Below, piece by piece: positions 1 to 11,739 of a stretch of 64,000 nucleotides of DNA. The position numbers and the translations under genes were made by a program. Below the pieces are notes generated by a model. That model was not told the DNA's origin, ran no database searches, and saw only the letters and a program-made list of their open reading frames with translations. The stretch is from assembly GCA_009103225.1 (NCBI GenBank), contig RHPI01002998.1, positions 88,292 through 152,291 on the forward strand, written 5' to 3'. Each line of letters begins with the position of its first letter. Positions within the stretch are counted from its first letter, which is position 1. Source of the stretch: Chlorokybus atmophyticus. Taxonomy: Eukaryota > Streptophyta > Chlorokybophyceae > Chlorokybales > Chlorokybaceae.

Positions 1-1692
1 TTTTTTTTTTTTTTACACTTGGCATACTGTTTGCAACATTTTCATCAGTAATGATTATGGCATCAATATATACATTTCATAAAAATAATAAACATATACA
101 TGCGCATGCCGGTTATGTTGTTTTATATGATAGCAAAATGTTGCAAACCTTACATCTCTCTCTCTTGCTTCCTCTCTCTCTGTCTCTCTCTCTCTCTCAT
201 GTGTGTTTGCGTGCGCGCATCTGTGTATCACATGTTGTAGCATCAATTGCGTGCACGGGGTCCTAATCAATTTACATACACTCACTCAATGTATGTGACA
301 AATTGACTAAACGGCGCATTTAAAGGTAAATGTTTGCTGCCTCCAAACATGTTGTGCGCATATATGCACGTGTGTGTGCGTGATAACCACTGCGTATGGC
401 GGCATGTAGACGTTTAAGGGTGTGTGTGGATGTATGTATAAGCGAGTGGTCGAACGTGGTGTCGGTGTGTTTGGCCTCTTGAAAAAGGCTCACAGAAATT
501 GGCATAGGCTGCGGTGTGTAAATAACCCACGGTATTCTTTAGTAAAAGGCGAAAGAATAGTACGCCAGATGAGTTAGCTACGCAGCGAGTGCCGGATATC
601 GAGGTTGCTGTCTGCATATGTACGCCTGTTGCATGCTAGCGTGTCGCGGGTTGACCACTGGCGTATGAACAGCGTCGTGTGAGCCGTCCGTTGGGCGACT
701 ATCTCGCATCGACGGCGCACGCACGTCTCTGCCCAGACAATGGCAGACGTATGTTCAGCCACACGATTTGGAGTATAGTACAGCTAACAGTATGCACTTT
801 AGGTGTAAGGTTGGTTAGTTTGGCCCGTACTCTAGTTGACGATTTAGTTAGTTAGTTTAGGCCTTGTTGTAGGTTTGCTTGGGGTCACTTTCCCTGCTGT
901 ATTGCAACCCTACAACGGGTCACACAGTGACTCACACTGTCTGCGACGGACTGTATGGGACAATTTTCAGGTTAGATGAATGGTCATTGCCATGGAGTGC
1001 GCTGCACACGGTGCAGCACACCTCGTTTGGCTCGAGATTTGCCAGGCGTTGCCAGTGTGTGACACTGTGTTTCTGCCAAAAACGTCAAAACAATCCCAAA
1101 ACCCTAGAAAACCCACAACCGGAAATTGTGAACGGAGCGCGATTGGGCCTCGAGCGCCCCGCTTAGCGGTTAAGAGCGATCGGAGGAACGGGGGGCAACC
1201 GCGAAGCCAACAGTAGCGAAAGTACCCATGTGCGTTTCAAGTGCTGTCTAGTCTGGTGGCTACCGATGACGTTATTACGTTGCTTGAAGCCGATCTGGAT
1301 GTTTGGATTCTGGCGTTTTGGCTTCTGCTGTGGAGCGGTGGGGTTGCTGGGCAGGGCGGCGGCGGCGGCGGGGGCGGTGTCGTTTTGGATTCTGCGTCGT
1401 CGTGGTCACAATGCGGAGCCTGTTCTGTGCTGTATGCGGGAAGTGCATGCTGTAGTAGCGGAGTGATTACTGACGAGGATTGGAGGTGTAGCAGTTGCCA
1501 TAGGTGTGACGGCCGCACGGCCTGGCCAGGGATTGTGCAACACACAGTGGTAGAGAGTGCAGGCCACTGTACTTCTGGTAGCAGCTAAGGTATATGAGTA
1601 TAGGTCTCCTACAAGTAACGATTTGTGCATGGGGTGCGGAGTGAGCTAAGCTGAGCTGAGCTGACCTGACCTCTCCTTCCAGGCTTCCAGCA
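1..1692. other. Gene-free left flank with T-tract and CT microsatellite
   Basis: No convincing exon is visible. The window opens with a 14-base T run. A CT-rich microsatellite lies at about 153-200. Several short open frames are low-complexity or antisense to one another. The last few hundred bases may hold promoter and 5' UTR of the gene that starts at 1693. A plant-like telo-box (AAACCCTA) sits near 1098-1106. Confidence 0.6.
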
Positions 1693-4236
1693 ATGTCAGC
1701 TGGAAGGCTGTTCGTTAGGATCAGCAATGACAAGATTATTGTCCCTTTTGAGGCTGAGCGCACGGTGGAGGAGCTCGCCAGGGAGGCAAGCGCTCGCTAC
1801 ATGCGCCTGGTAAAGAGGCGGTCCACGCCTGCGGACCAGTCCAGACTTTCGGAAATAGTAAGTGAGCTGAGCTGTAAGCTGTGAGCTTTACGTACTCACC
1901 TGCATGGACTGCTGTTTGGCAGAAGTGTTTGTCTTTGTCGTCCTTTGCATGTAAGCTTGCCTGTGTGCGCTGCATGCTCAGTACGCACACAGGGTGCACA
2001 TTAGGTGGTCATATTGACAACACAATGCTTACAAACATATTGAGCAGCATGTCTGAGTTGCCCTAAACAGTCGTAATCAAGCAGCATGGAAGTTCTTAGC
2101 GCTGTGACATTGCTCTGTGCAATGCAAACATCTTCAAAAACCCGTGATGATAGCGGACTTGTATGCAATTGATCGTTTTCAATGTGCCACTCTGCCCCAC
2201 GTTGGGTGGCACAAGCCAGCAAGAGTGGAAGTAAGTGCGTGTGCTGAGCAGGAGAATGAGTCCATGATAGTTGAGCTGCGCTCCGGCGGTGCGTCGTTGG
2301 ATTACGATGACATTGTTGGCAGCGTGCTAAGCCCCGGCGAGGAAGTGCAGGCATTTCTGAAGACCGCTCCCGTTGGTGAGGCGTGTTGCGTGAACAAGTC
2401 TCTGGTTGCTGTTGCGCACAATTTGATATTCATTCAACTCGAGCTTGCACATGTCTGCGTGCGTGTGCGTGATGCCTGTGCCATGTGTGCAGAGAATGCG
2501 TGGGTGATGGGTGCTGTGCCGGGGTCAAGTCAGGTCGGTTGGGTGCAGCAGCCAGTAACCAATGAAGTGCAACAGCAGCAGCAAGGAACAAAAAGAAAAT
2601 ACATTGGCAGCGACAATGTTGGCATGCGCAAACGAGTTCAGGTCAGCATCCACATGCGCTCATCACGCGTGAAGGCCACAACAGTCATCAATGACTGCTG
2701 GCTGATAAGATTTCAATTCAGAAGAAAACCTTTGAGGAAGCCAAGGCCTTTGCCGAGAGCTTGGGGCTGAAGAGTCAAGCCGATTACATAGAGTGGAGCA
2801 ATAAAGGCCTTAGGCCGCCAGACATGCCACGCAACCCGAATAAGTACTACAAAGACAAAGGGTGGACCTCTTGGCGTGACTTTCTTGGTGAGTCACGTCA
2901 GTCTGTGGCCTCAAGCTCTAGCCTATTTTTTTGTGGCCTCAAACACCAGCCCATATCAAGTGAGGCGGCTTGACAATGGTCATACACCAGTTGTGCAACC
3001 TATTGTGTAGGCCATTGTGAAAGAGTCCATCAGGCATTACTAATTGCAGGCACACACGTGCGACCATTTGATGAGGCCAGGGAGTATGTGCGCCGGCTTG
3101 GTTTGAAGAACCAGACCGAGTACAAGGAGTGGAGCAAAGCTGGCATGAGGCCGGTTGACATACCTGGTTAGTGCAACAGCTGCAGCAGTTGCGCATATTG
3201 CTACTTTACTTTACTGATGCACTCTGCTTGGTCTGGCAGGCAACCCATACAACTTTTACAGAGACAAGGGTTGGATTAGCTTCCCTGACTTTCTCGGCAC
3301 GGAGCGCGGCAAGGCGGGCAAGCAGTGGCGCGTGCCGTTCAAGTCCTATCACGAGGCCAAGAAGTTCATGAAGACGCAGGGTCTGAAGTCCCGTGACGAC
3401 TTCTTTGAATGGTGCAAGAGCGGGATCAGGACCTCGCAAGCGCTCGACATTCCAAGCAACCCACCCAAAGCCTATCAAGACCGCGGGTATATCTAGCCCC
3501 CTTGATTGACTCAGTATACACGAACCACCTTTCTTTCTTGCAGAAAGCAACGTTGTTGCAGTCTTTGGTTTGACCTCTCAAATGGGTTACTCCCTGCAGG
3601 TGGGTGTCGTGGGATGACTTCCTTAGTGTCAATGAACAGCCAGCAAGTGCTGTGCCTGTCGGCGTTGCAATTGGCGTTCTTCCTGTGAGTTGAACAGCCT
3701 TCACGTAAAGAACTGACTTACATAGGGTGTTGTTGAACACTGGGAACTCAATTCTGGCACTGTGCAGGACGAGCATGGCCAGGCAGCAGAGGCTGTGCCT
3801 GTCAGCGACGTAGAGCAGGAGCTACAATTTGAGTCGATGTCAAACATGGTAGACCACGGGTTACACGGCGACCATGACAAAGTCCCCTCTGGCGCACACG
3901 CATTGGGTATGTTGCACTGAATGACGGGTCATGCGTGCATGCCATATTTCACTGCAATCCTGTTTATTCCTGTTCACACCGGCTGTGTGTGATTGCTTAT
4001 GCTCATTTCTTGCTGTTTGAATAGCTGACCTATCGCAAGGGCACTCTCAAGCTCCGATTCAGCAAGCGCACCCGCACTCTCTCGCGCACCCGCACCCTCA
4101 TCCTCACCACATGCTGCAGTCTCACCCTCTGCAGCCTCACCCGTTGCAGCAGCACCAACTGCAGCAGCACCAGTTACAACAGCACCAGTTGCAGCCTCAT
4201 CAGCTGCAGCCTCACCCTCACTCTCTACAGCACTAG
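1693..4236 (+). CDS. PAR3-CR1-like head plus 'integrase repeat' modules and His/Pro/Gln tail protein
   Basis: Nine exons join in frame: 1693-1857, 2252-2375, 2493-2641, 2722-2887, 3050-3166, 3240-3486, 3600-3684, 3768-3906, 4025-4236. The product is about 467 aa. Residues 1-95 resemble the PAR-3 N-terminal oligomerisation (CR1/PB1-like) domain: a strand-rich start (LFVRISNDKIIVPF), a helix, then ELRSGGASLDYDDIVGSVL, which aligns with the PAR-3 'LDLDDI' segment. A basic Gln-rich linker (QQQQQGTKRK) follows. Then come three modules of the 'phage-integrase repeat' type known from algae, oomycetes and giant viruses, with motifs FEEAKAFAESLGLKSQADY, EWSNKGLRPPDMPRNP and KGWTSWRDFLG. Despite the name these are not recombinases. 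The last exon encodes a repetitive tail of His, Pro, Gln and Leu ending in TAG. The function is unknown; a scaffold or nucleic-acid-binding role is inference. All splice phases agree, so the model is firm and the domain names less so. Confidence 0.78.
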
Positions 4237-5705
4237 CAATAGAGGTGGCAGCAGAAAACCATTGGATACACTCTGCCTCAAACTATATGACAAGCTAGGC
4301 TTGCGGCGATTGCATATCCCACTTGAGAGGTAAAGCATGCTGGTTCCTATTGCAAGGCGCTCGTGCATAGCTCTTGGCTTGGGCAGATGGCAGACTGCAA
4401 CAATTGATGCGTGCTTACTGGTGACAGAAGTCCTGGAAACGGAAGGGGAGCAGAACTGAGGATGCCATACTTCTGTAAAGAGTTGGAGGCAAGGAGCGTT
4501 GGCAGTTTAAGACTATGTGACATGCATAGCTTGGATATTCAGGTAATGGTACGCTCACGAGGGCGCTCACCACAATCACTATGTGTAATCTAGCGTATAA
4601 TTGTTTGTACAGAGCGTGAAGGTGTGTGTTACCCTAGGTTGTTTGTGGCAGTATTCATTATTAACCTATTGTATACACCAAGGCACTAACATACATGTCT
4701 AACGAGGAGGTCTAGGGTAGTGTAGCGTGTAAGGTAGCAACAAGCAGTAGATATTAGCCCGGTGGTGGCATATGATCATGCGTGCGTGCTGTTTGTGTGT
4801 GCGCTTATGTGCTTTTGCATAATGCATGTACAAAACTGCCTCGAGCATATCCTGTACATGGTGTACAACAGACTGTTTTCCAACCATCATGGTACCAGGC
4901 AGCATATGATATTGCATGCAAAGGGCACCTTGTGCACCCAACAGTTTGAACTTGGCAGTGATTGAGAGCAAATTGCAGTGGCCATTGTCACAGCACATGA
5001 TATGCGCTGGCCAGCAGCTGTGGTGGCGACGGCGGCCAATGTTGCAGTTCCAGATCTGATCCTGCTGTGCTTGAGCTTGCGCACACCTGGTGCTCTGCAG
5101 CACAGTTGTGCAAATGACAGTTGCCGTAGTCACAAAACGTGATACGTGCTGGCCAGCAGCTTTGGTGGAAACGGCACCAACACTGATTCTGCTGTGCTTG
5201 AGCCTACGCATACGTGGGACGGCTGCGGCGCAGTTGTGGAGTCGACACTGTGCTGCACACAGAGTTAGCACCTTAGCTGCGCAAGCACGTCCAGCTCCTG
5301 CTGTGCTTGCCGGCCTGCCGTTGCGTCGTCGCGTGATGATCATCAAAGCACCTGTGCAATTTGGCATGCGATGCAGCACGCAGGTCTGTTTGTATTTGAT
5401 GCGTGCTGAAGCACATAACAGCATAGGATGCAAAACAAAAGCACTGGCTGACAAAGGACTGTGTGTATACACGTACTTGCATATTTGCAGAGGAAAGAAA
5501 CCAAAAAACATACATAACAGTTGGGTTTGCTAGAATGCGCAGACCCTCTACAGCAATCCCTGCAGCCGCCCAGCAAACCCCCTCCCTCTTATCTGACAGG
5601 ACTATATATTGGGGATACCCTCAGTGCTGTGTACATATGGACCTTTGGCAACATCCATACCTAAAGTGGACACCCACTCCCCTCCCAATTGAGCGTGTGG
5701 TAGTT
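4237..5705. other. Intergenic, convergent 3' ends, with degenerate tandem repeat
   Basis: No gene is seen. The stretch separates the tail-to-tail genes ending at 4236 (+) and 5706 (-). It contains a diverged tandem repeat at about 4975-5320, listed separately. The long antisense open frames here are by-products of that repeat. Confidence 0.6.
4975..5320. repeat. Imperfect tandem repeat, unit about 135 bp
   Basis: Two clear diverged copies share GCTGGCCAGCAGCT, CTGCTGTGCTTGAGC and flanking bases, beginning near 4978 and 5113. A weaker partial third copy lies near 5230-5320. No coding pattern is conserved between the copies. Confidence 0.55.
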
Positions 5706-8700
5706 TTAAAAGTGGCCAATCGGCCACATTGGGCCACCAGGGTTGGTGCTCCACTTGGGTGGGAAAGCGCCTGTGATGACGCGCTGCTGCGCCTCGGGGT
5801 CCTCCGCGAAGTGGTGCTTCATGGTGCCGGGTGATGGGAGCTTCACACCGTTGGCAGCGGTGAACACAGTGGAGTTGTTGGGCACGGCGATGGACTTGTC
5901 AAAGACGGGGTTGACGTCCATGAAGATGCGCAGCTCGCTGAACTTGCCCGTGGTTGGGTCTACCCGGAAGATGTCTCCGCAGGGCAGGACAATGAGGCTA
6001 CCGTCCAGGCGCCAGTACCACACGTCCATCTCAACAAACACGGTGTAGCCCGACTCTTTGATGGACTTGACGTCATGGTACACAGCCTTTACACCGCTGA
6101 AGAAGGCCTCTGCAGACCGGAAGATGCCATCCTTGGCAAACTCCACCTGTAATTGTATCAGCTAGTTGGTCATCTTGTGCTTGCATTTGCTCCATGCTCA
6201 CAGGCACGCACACACATGTGGCGTGCATGCATAGGTTCAGTGCAGAGCTACTATTAAGGTGCATTGCACAGCTGCTGACCTCAAAGTTGCCAAACTGGTA
6301 GATGGGATTGTCAGTGAAGAACTCAGTGAAGCCCTTGCTGTCGAAGGACTCACCGCGGGTGAACAGCCTCTTGGCCATGTGAGAGTATGTGCCCTTGGCA
6401 ACACTCGGGGTGGCTGTTGAGGCAGCCTTGCCAGAGCCAGCCTGGATTGGCCACATGGGACCACCCGGGTTGACTGACCACTTGGGTGCAAATCCATTCT
6501 TGATGCGCTCCTGTGAACAACCACCGTCACCACAGATGATTGTGCGAGGCCATGCACCTAATGCGGCAGAAGAATGCAACCACCGTCATGAAATGCAAAG
6601 CATTTGTTGCCTATCTTGGCCAACCTGAGCTTCTGGGTATGACGCAAAGTGTGTCTTCATGGTGCCAGGAGATGGCATGCGGGCACCACCAGCGATGGTG
6701 AAGACTGATGCTGAGTCTGGCACTGGGATGCTTGGGTCGAAGACAGGGTTGACATCCATGAAGATGCGCAGCTCGCTGAACTTGCCAGAAGCAGCTGACA
6801 GTACACAAACATCAGCTTGATTTGTGAGTTAACGGCCAACAACACAATCAAGCGCTGCAGTGACTTGCAGAGCCATACTCACCATCCACACGGAAGATGT
6901 CCATGCAGGGCAGCGTGATAAGGCTGCCGTCCAGGCGCCAGTACATGACATCCATCTCCACGTAGACGCATTCATCCACCTGGAAGTTCATATGCAGTCA
7001 GCATCGCTTGCACAAGGACAATACAGACGCATAGCTGAAAGACACAACAGACGCACCTGCCACATCTCCTTGATGTCATGATACACGGCCTTGATACTGT
7101 CAAAGAAGTTCTTTCCTGACTTGCCAATGGCGTCCTTATTAAGTGCCACCTCGAAGTTGCCAAACTGCAAGTGCAACACATCAGACCGCAGCATGATAGC
7201 ACGCAGTACCACATTTCACAAACAAGATCAAGCCCAAAGGGGCCCGCACCTGATACACCGGCGTGTCTGTGAAGAAAGTGACAAAACCAATGTGGTCGTG
7301 GGCCTCTCCGCGGGAGAAGAGCACCTTGGCCAGAGTCACGCCCTCCGGCTCAGCCTTGGCTGGTGCTGCGGTATCTCCCATAGCCAAAGCCATGGCAGCG
7401 CTCACAGTGTAATCGTACTTGCCAATTGGCCACTTGGGACCGCCGTCGGTGGTGGACCACTTGGGTGCATAACCCTGCAGCACGCGAAGCTTGCCCTCAG
7501 GGTGCTCCGCAAAGTGGTGCTTCATTGTCTCTGGCGGGGTGAGAGTGGTGCCGGCCGCTGTGCAAGGCACATTCAAGTGAGCAAACTGCTGTTAATACAG
7601 CAAATGGATTGATGCAACACGACATGGTATTGGTTACGCGCAGATTGCATGTGCATACCCGTCAACACAGATGCGTTGTGGCCAACTGGCAAAGCTGCGT
7701 TGAAGACTGGGTTGCAGTCCATGAAGATGCGCAACTCGGAGAACTTGCCAGTGGCAGGGTCAACGCGGAAAATATCAGCGCAGGGGAGCTGCACCTTCGT
7801 GCCATCAAGGCGCCAGTAAATAACATCCATCTCAACAAAAACAGTGTACCCGTCCTCCCAGATCATCTTGATCTCGTGGTATACAGCCTGTCAAGCAAAG
7901 CGAGATTAAGATGATGGCAATTGTAGTACCACTCTGAAGAAGAATAGCACCAAGCCAACAACAGTTCAACACCATGTTCCAGTATGTCCTGCATTGTGCT
8001 ACATGCCAGAGAGAGTTGCTGACCTTAATACCGCTGAAGAAAGCCTCTGCAGACTTGAAAATTGTGTCCTTGCTGAGGGCAACCTCAAAGTTGCCGAACT
8101 GGTATACTGGGGTCTCAGTAAAGAAGGTGATGAAACCAGCAGAGTCAGAGGCCTCGCCGCGAGAGAACAGTCGCTTGACCTGTGAAGCATTGAGAACACC
8201 CACTTTAGCCATGGGCTAATGCATAAGGAAAACATGCACGCCTGTATGTGTATGACAACACACCATGTCGGTGTATGTGCCAGGGAGCACGGCAGGAGTG
8301 GGCATAGGGGGCTCTGCCGGCAGCTCGGGCACAGCTCTGATTTGCCACTTGGGTCCACCCTCCTTGTACGACCACTTCGGTGCAAGACCGTTCTTGATGC
8401 GATCCTATCAAAACAAGACAAATAGAATGGTTAAAGCTGGGTGGGTTGCATGTCTCCAAAGACCTGCCACAAACTTGATCGGTCATCATGCCAGGCAGTA
8501 CCTGTGCCTCGGGATGAGTGGCAAAATGGTGCATCATGGTGCCAGGGATAGCCAGCTTCTGGGCACTGGCACCAGTGAACACTGTGGCATTGCTAGGGAC
8601 TGGGATGCTCGGGTCAAACACAGGGTTGACATCCATGAAGATGCGCAGCTCGCTGAACTTATCAGCAGCAGCTGTAAATAACAAACAATTGTCAATCACG

Positions 8701-11700
8701 CGTGTCTGCCTATTAGGTAAAGAATTACTGAAAGGGGACTTCAACTGCGTACCATCCACGCGGAAGATGTCAAAGCATGGCAGGGTGACCACTGAGCCGT
8801 CCAGCCGCCAGTATGTGACATCCATCTCCACAAAAACGCAGTCCGCGTGCTCCCACATGCGCTTGATATCGTGGTAAACGGCACTGATGTTGTTGAAGAA
8901 GTTCTCTGCCGACTTGAAGATGGCATCCTTGGATGTTGCAATCTCAAAGTTGCCGAACTGCACAGCACGAGAGTGACCACCACAAGTCAGCTTGTGGCAC
9001 AGCACGAGATCCTGCATCAGCACTGCCACTAGGAAGCAATCATGCACCTGGTACAGAGGAGTGTCGGTGAAGAACGTGATGAACCCGGCAGAGTCGGAGG
9101 CCTCACCACGAGAAAACAAACGCTTCACCATGTCAGTATTGTACCCGGGCTGACCCTTTGCTGGAGGGGTGTAAGCGCCAGCAATTGCAGCCGCAGCTCC
9201 ACCATCCTTGCCGAACCACTGGTCGAAGAACGGCTTGTATACATCCCTGAGGAAGTACAGGTGCTCGTACTTCTTGTAGCAGCCGCCAACATCACCAGTT
9301 CTGATCCAGACCACATCTCCGAAAGCAGTCATTTCGCTGGTGTTGACGTCAAAGCACACCTGTCAATGCGATCACACTAAGCCCCGCTGCGTGTCTTGCA
9401 AGGGTGGCAGCGCACAACAAACAAGTCCAATGCTCCATACTGTTAATTGTTTTACAACAACTCTACACCCAAATGCTGCATGAATAGAAGTAGGCACCTC
9501 AAACGCATGCAACATGCATGGCAGCATAACGAAATTGGCTGTGGCAACAACAAACTTAACGCACCCAGTCAAAAGACACGTCTTCACCACTGAAGGTGAC
9601 GCGTGGCCATGTCATGCGCACGCGGGGGTTGGCGAGCATTGCCCACCAGCTGGACTCGTAAGTGTTGCCCTTGGTACGGCCATACCAGTAACCCTTGAGG
9701 CCCTGAGGGTCCGGGTTGTTGGTAATGCCTCCCTCAGAGACATCATACAGGGAATCCTTTGTGAAGTACATGAGCTCATCACGATATTCATTGAAGAGCA
9801 CAGTCAGTCCACTGTACTCCTCAGTGACGCCATCAATGGTAAACATGCGATTCTTCTTGTCACCATCGCGCAGCGCTTGACAATGAGTGACCCACCAAAT
9901 CTGCATACAGCATTGCAATGGGTTATCTGACCGGCAAACGCAGACAACAATGCATGCAGCCAGGAGATGCCCAAGAGCAGTGTAATGCACTTCTCGCGTT
10001 TCACAAGTGGTACCTTGTTCTCCAACTCTACAGCAGCGGGCGAAGAATACCTCTGCCGAATCTGCAAATGCATCACACACATCAGCTGGCAGCCTGCACA
10101 GCATGATTGCAAAAACCCACAGGTCGAAATTCAACAGCTGTACCTGAGCAAGTGTGGCGTTACGATCAGTTCTGCGGTAGATACGAATGCCCATGATACG
10201 AAGGGCATCTTCAATGATTTCCGGAGGAGCCTGGTGACATGCATGTCAATACTTGATGCTGGGTGACAGTGCAGCGAACAACAAATCACAATCAAGTGGT
10301 GGTCGGAAGCCACTGCAAACACGGCTGTCATGGAATTATTACTTATGATTAACGGTGTTACCTTCTCCTCGGATAGAGTGCTGTAGTCAACGGTGAAGTC
10401 CTTGGCACCAAGGTGTGAAGGGACTGTCTTGTTGGTGTTGGCAAAGCACTGTGTGAGGAAACCAAGCTCAACACGACTTAAGTAGGTTTGGGCCAGTCAA
10501 TGCATGCATTGGGCCAGTCAATGCAGACCGCCACATTATCCCAAAAAGATGGAAACCCTCACCTGGCCAAGGTTTAACTTGATCTGAGTGTAGTAGTTTG
10601 CGGGAAACTGCTTCTGCCTTTCAATGAACTCCAGGGCGTTCTGCACTTCGTCTTGCGAGTAAGATGTTGTCTGCACCTGCCAATGTACACACAGTGTCAG
10701 CGACAACCAATGCATGCCAGATTACAGAGGCATCCAAGTTGGAGTGATGCATGCATGCACGCAGGCATTGACTCAATTGCATTGAAGTGCAAAATAATAA
10801 TGAGTGAAGAAATGGGGAGACAGGCACTGAGGTTGGGCATGCAGCGATATCCAAATCACGTAGTCCAAGCAGAATTACATAAGGAGTAGAGGGGTTGCAT
10901 GTCACCGCTGGCAATGCACCTACCGGGGCAGTAGCGGTGGCCACGGCCTGAGCTGTGGTTGAAGCCGGGCGCGATGCTTTGGTCGCACGCGAGGATGTGG
11001 TTGCCACGCGCACAGCAGTGCCGCCAAGAAACGATGCAGACTCGCTGGCGCCTGGCAGTTTGCGAGCTGGCCTGGTGGCCACGGGCAAGTCTGTGCGAGC
11101 AGCGGCGCCCCGCTGCTCAGCCACAACAGCGGAAGCTGTGGCTGTAATCGTAGACCGAGCCATGGTGGTCTGCAAAAATGTACGATCCCTTGAACTGCAG
11201 TACTATGCAAATGCGATGCACTCAGTTGCAACTGGCCATGCAACAAGCAGGGTGACCCGACTCAACACAACCATACAAGACTATAGCACAAGCCACCGTT
11301 CAGATGACTGCGGCTGCAGGCTCACCCTTTACACTGACATCTCAAGGAAATGAACACTAGCTGCAGAGCAGAGTGTGGCAGCAAGACAGGTAAGCAGCAA
11401 GCAGCAACAAAGGCCATAGCTGAGATGCAACCGCGCAGAACTGAGCGCAGCGGGGCCAAAACACAACGCACCGACATAGGATACCACGATCTTGCGGCAC
11501 ACAACTATCCATACAATGCTACGGCGACAGCATGCACGTCACAATGCAAAAGGTAAGGCGAGGTCGGTTGACGTGAATGCGAGCAATACACACTTAAGCA
11601 CACAACAAACCATCTTGCAGAAGCAACTGCTGAGCGCTCAAAACGACAGAAGAGCACAGATAACGTAGATAGCTTAGCACTACTCAGCACAACTCCGGCA

Positions 11701-11739
11701 AGCAGGCAGCAGCTGCCTGTAGCAGCAACGTACCTGCAT
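5706..11739 (-). CDS. Plastid-targeted protein with four tandem SnoaL-like (NTF2-fold) domains
   Basis: This multi-exon gene reads from a tiny first exon (ATGCAG, 11739-11734) or from an ATG at 11163. It ends at TAA 5706-5708. Early exons that I could phase are 11169-10924, 10676-10563, 10448-10362, 10230-10144, 10061-10014, 9900-9565 and 9359-9048. The leader (MARSTITATASAVV and about 65 more residues rich in Ala, Ser, Thr and Arg) looks like a chloroplast transit peptide. A unique region of about 300 residues follows. Four repeats then lie near 9140-8290, 8180-7390, 7340-6430 and 6380-5706. Each carries KRLFSRGEA, FFTDTPVYQFGNFE, VFVEMDVTYWRLDG, LPCxDIFRVD, KFSELRIFMDVNPVFD and a GTMKHHFA..PEAQ hinge ending in PKW. 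These motifs fit SnoaL-like NTF2-fold domains, which in other proteins bind or transform small hydrophobic ligands. The ligand here is unknown. Domain family is fairly sure; localisation is inferred. Confidence 0.8.

Noticed and set aside
1241-1588. 115-residue open frame with Gly-rich run
   Set aside because: No family likeness. It overlaps other frames on both strands, and the Gly run comes from a simple GGC repeat. It may be 5' UTR.
1693-4236. Calling the gene a phage integrase
   Set aside because: The repeat family carries 'integrase' in its name only. No tyrosine or serine recombinase motifs are present.
4699-5533. Overlapping long open frames on both strands
   Set aside because: They result from a diverged tandem repeat. 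The reading is not kept between copies.
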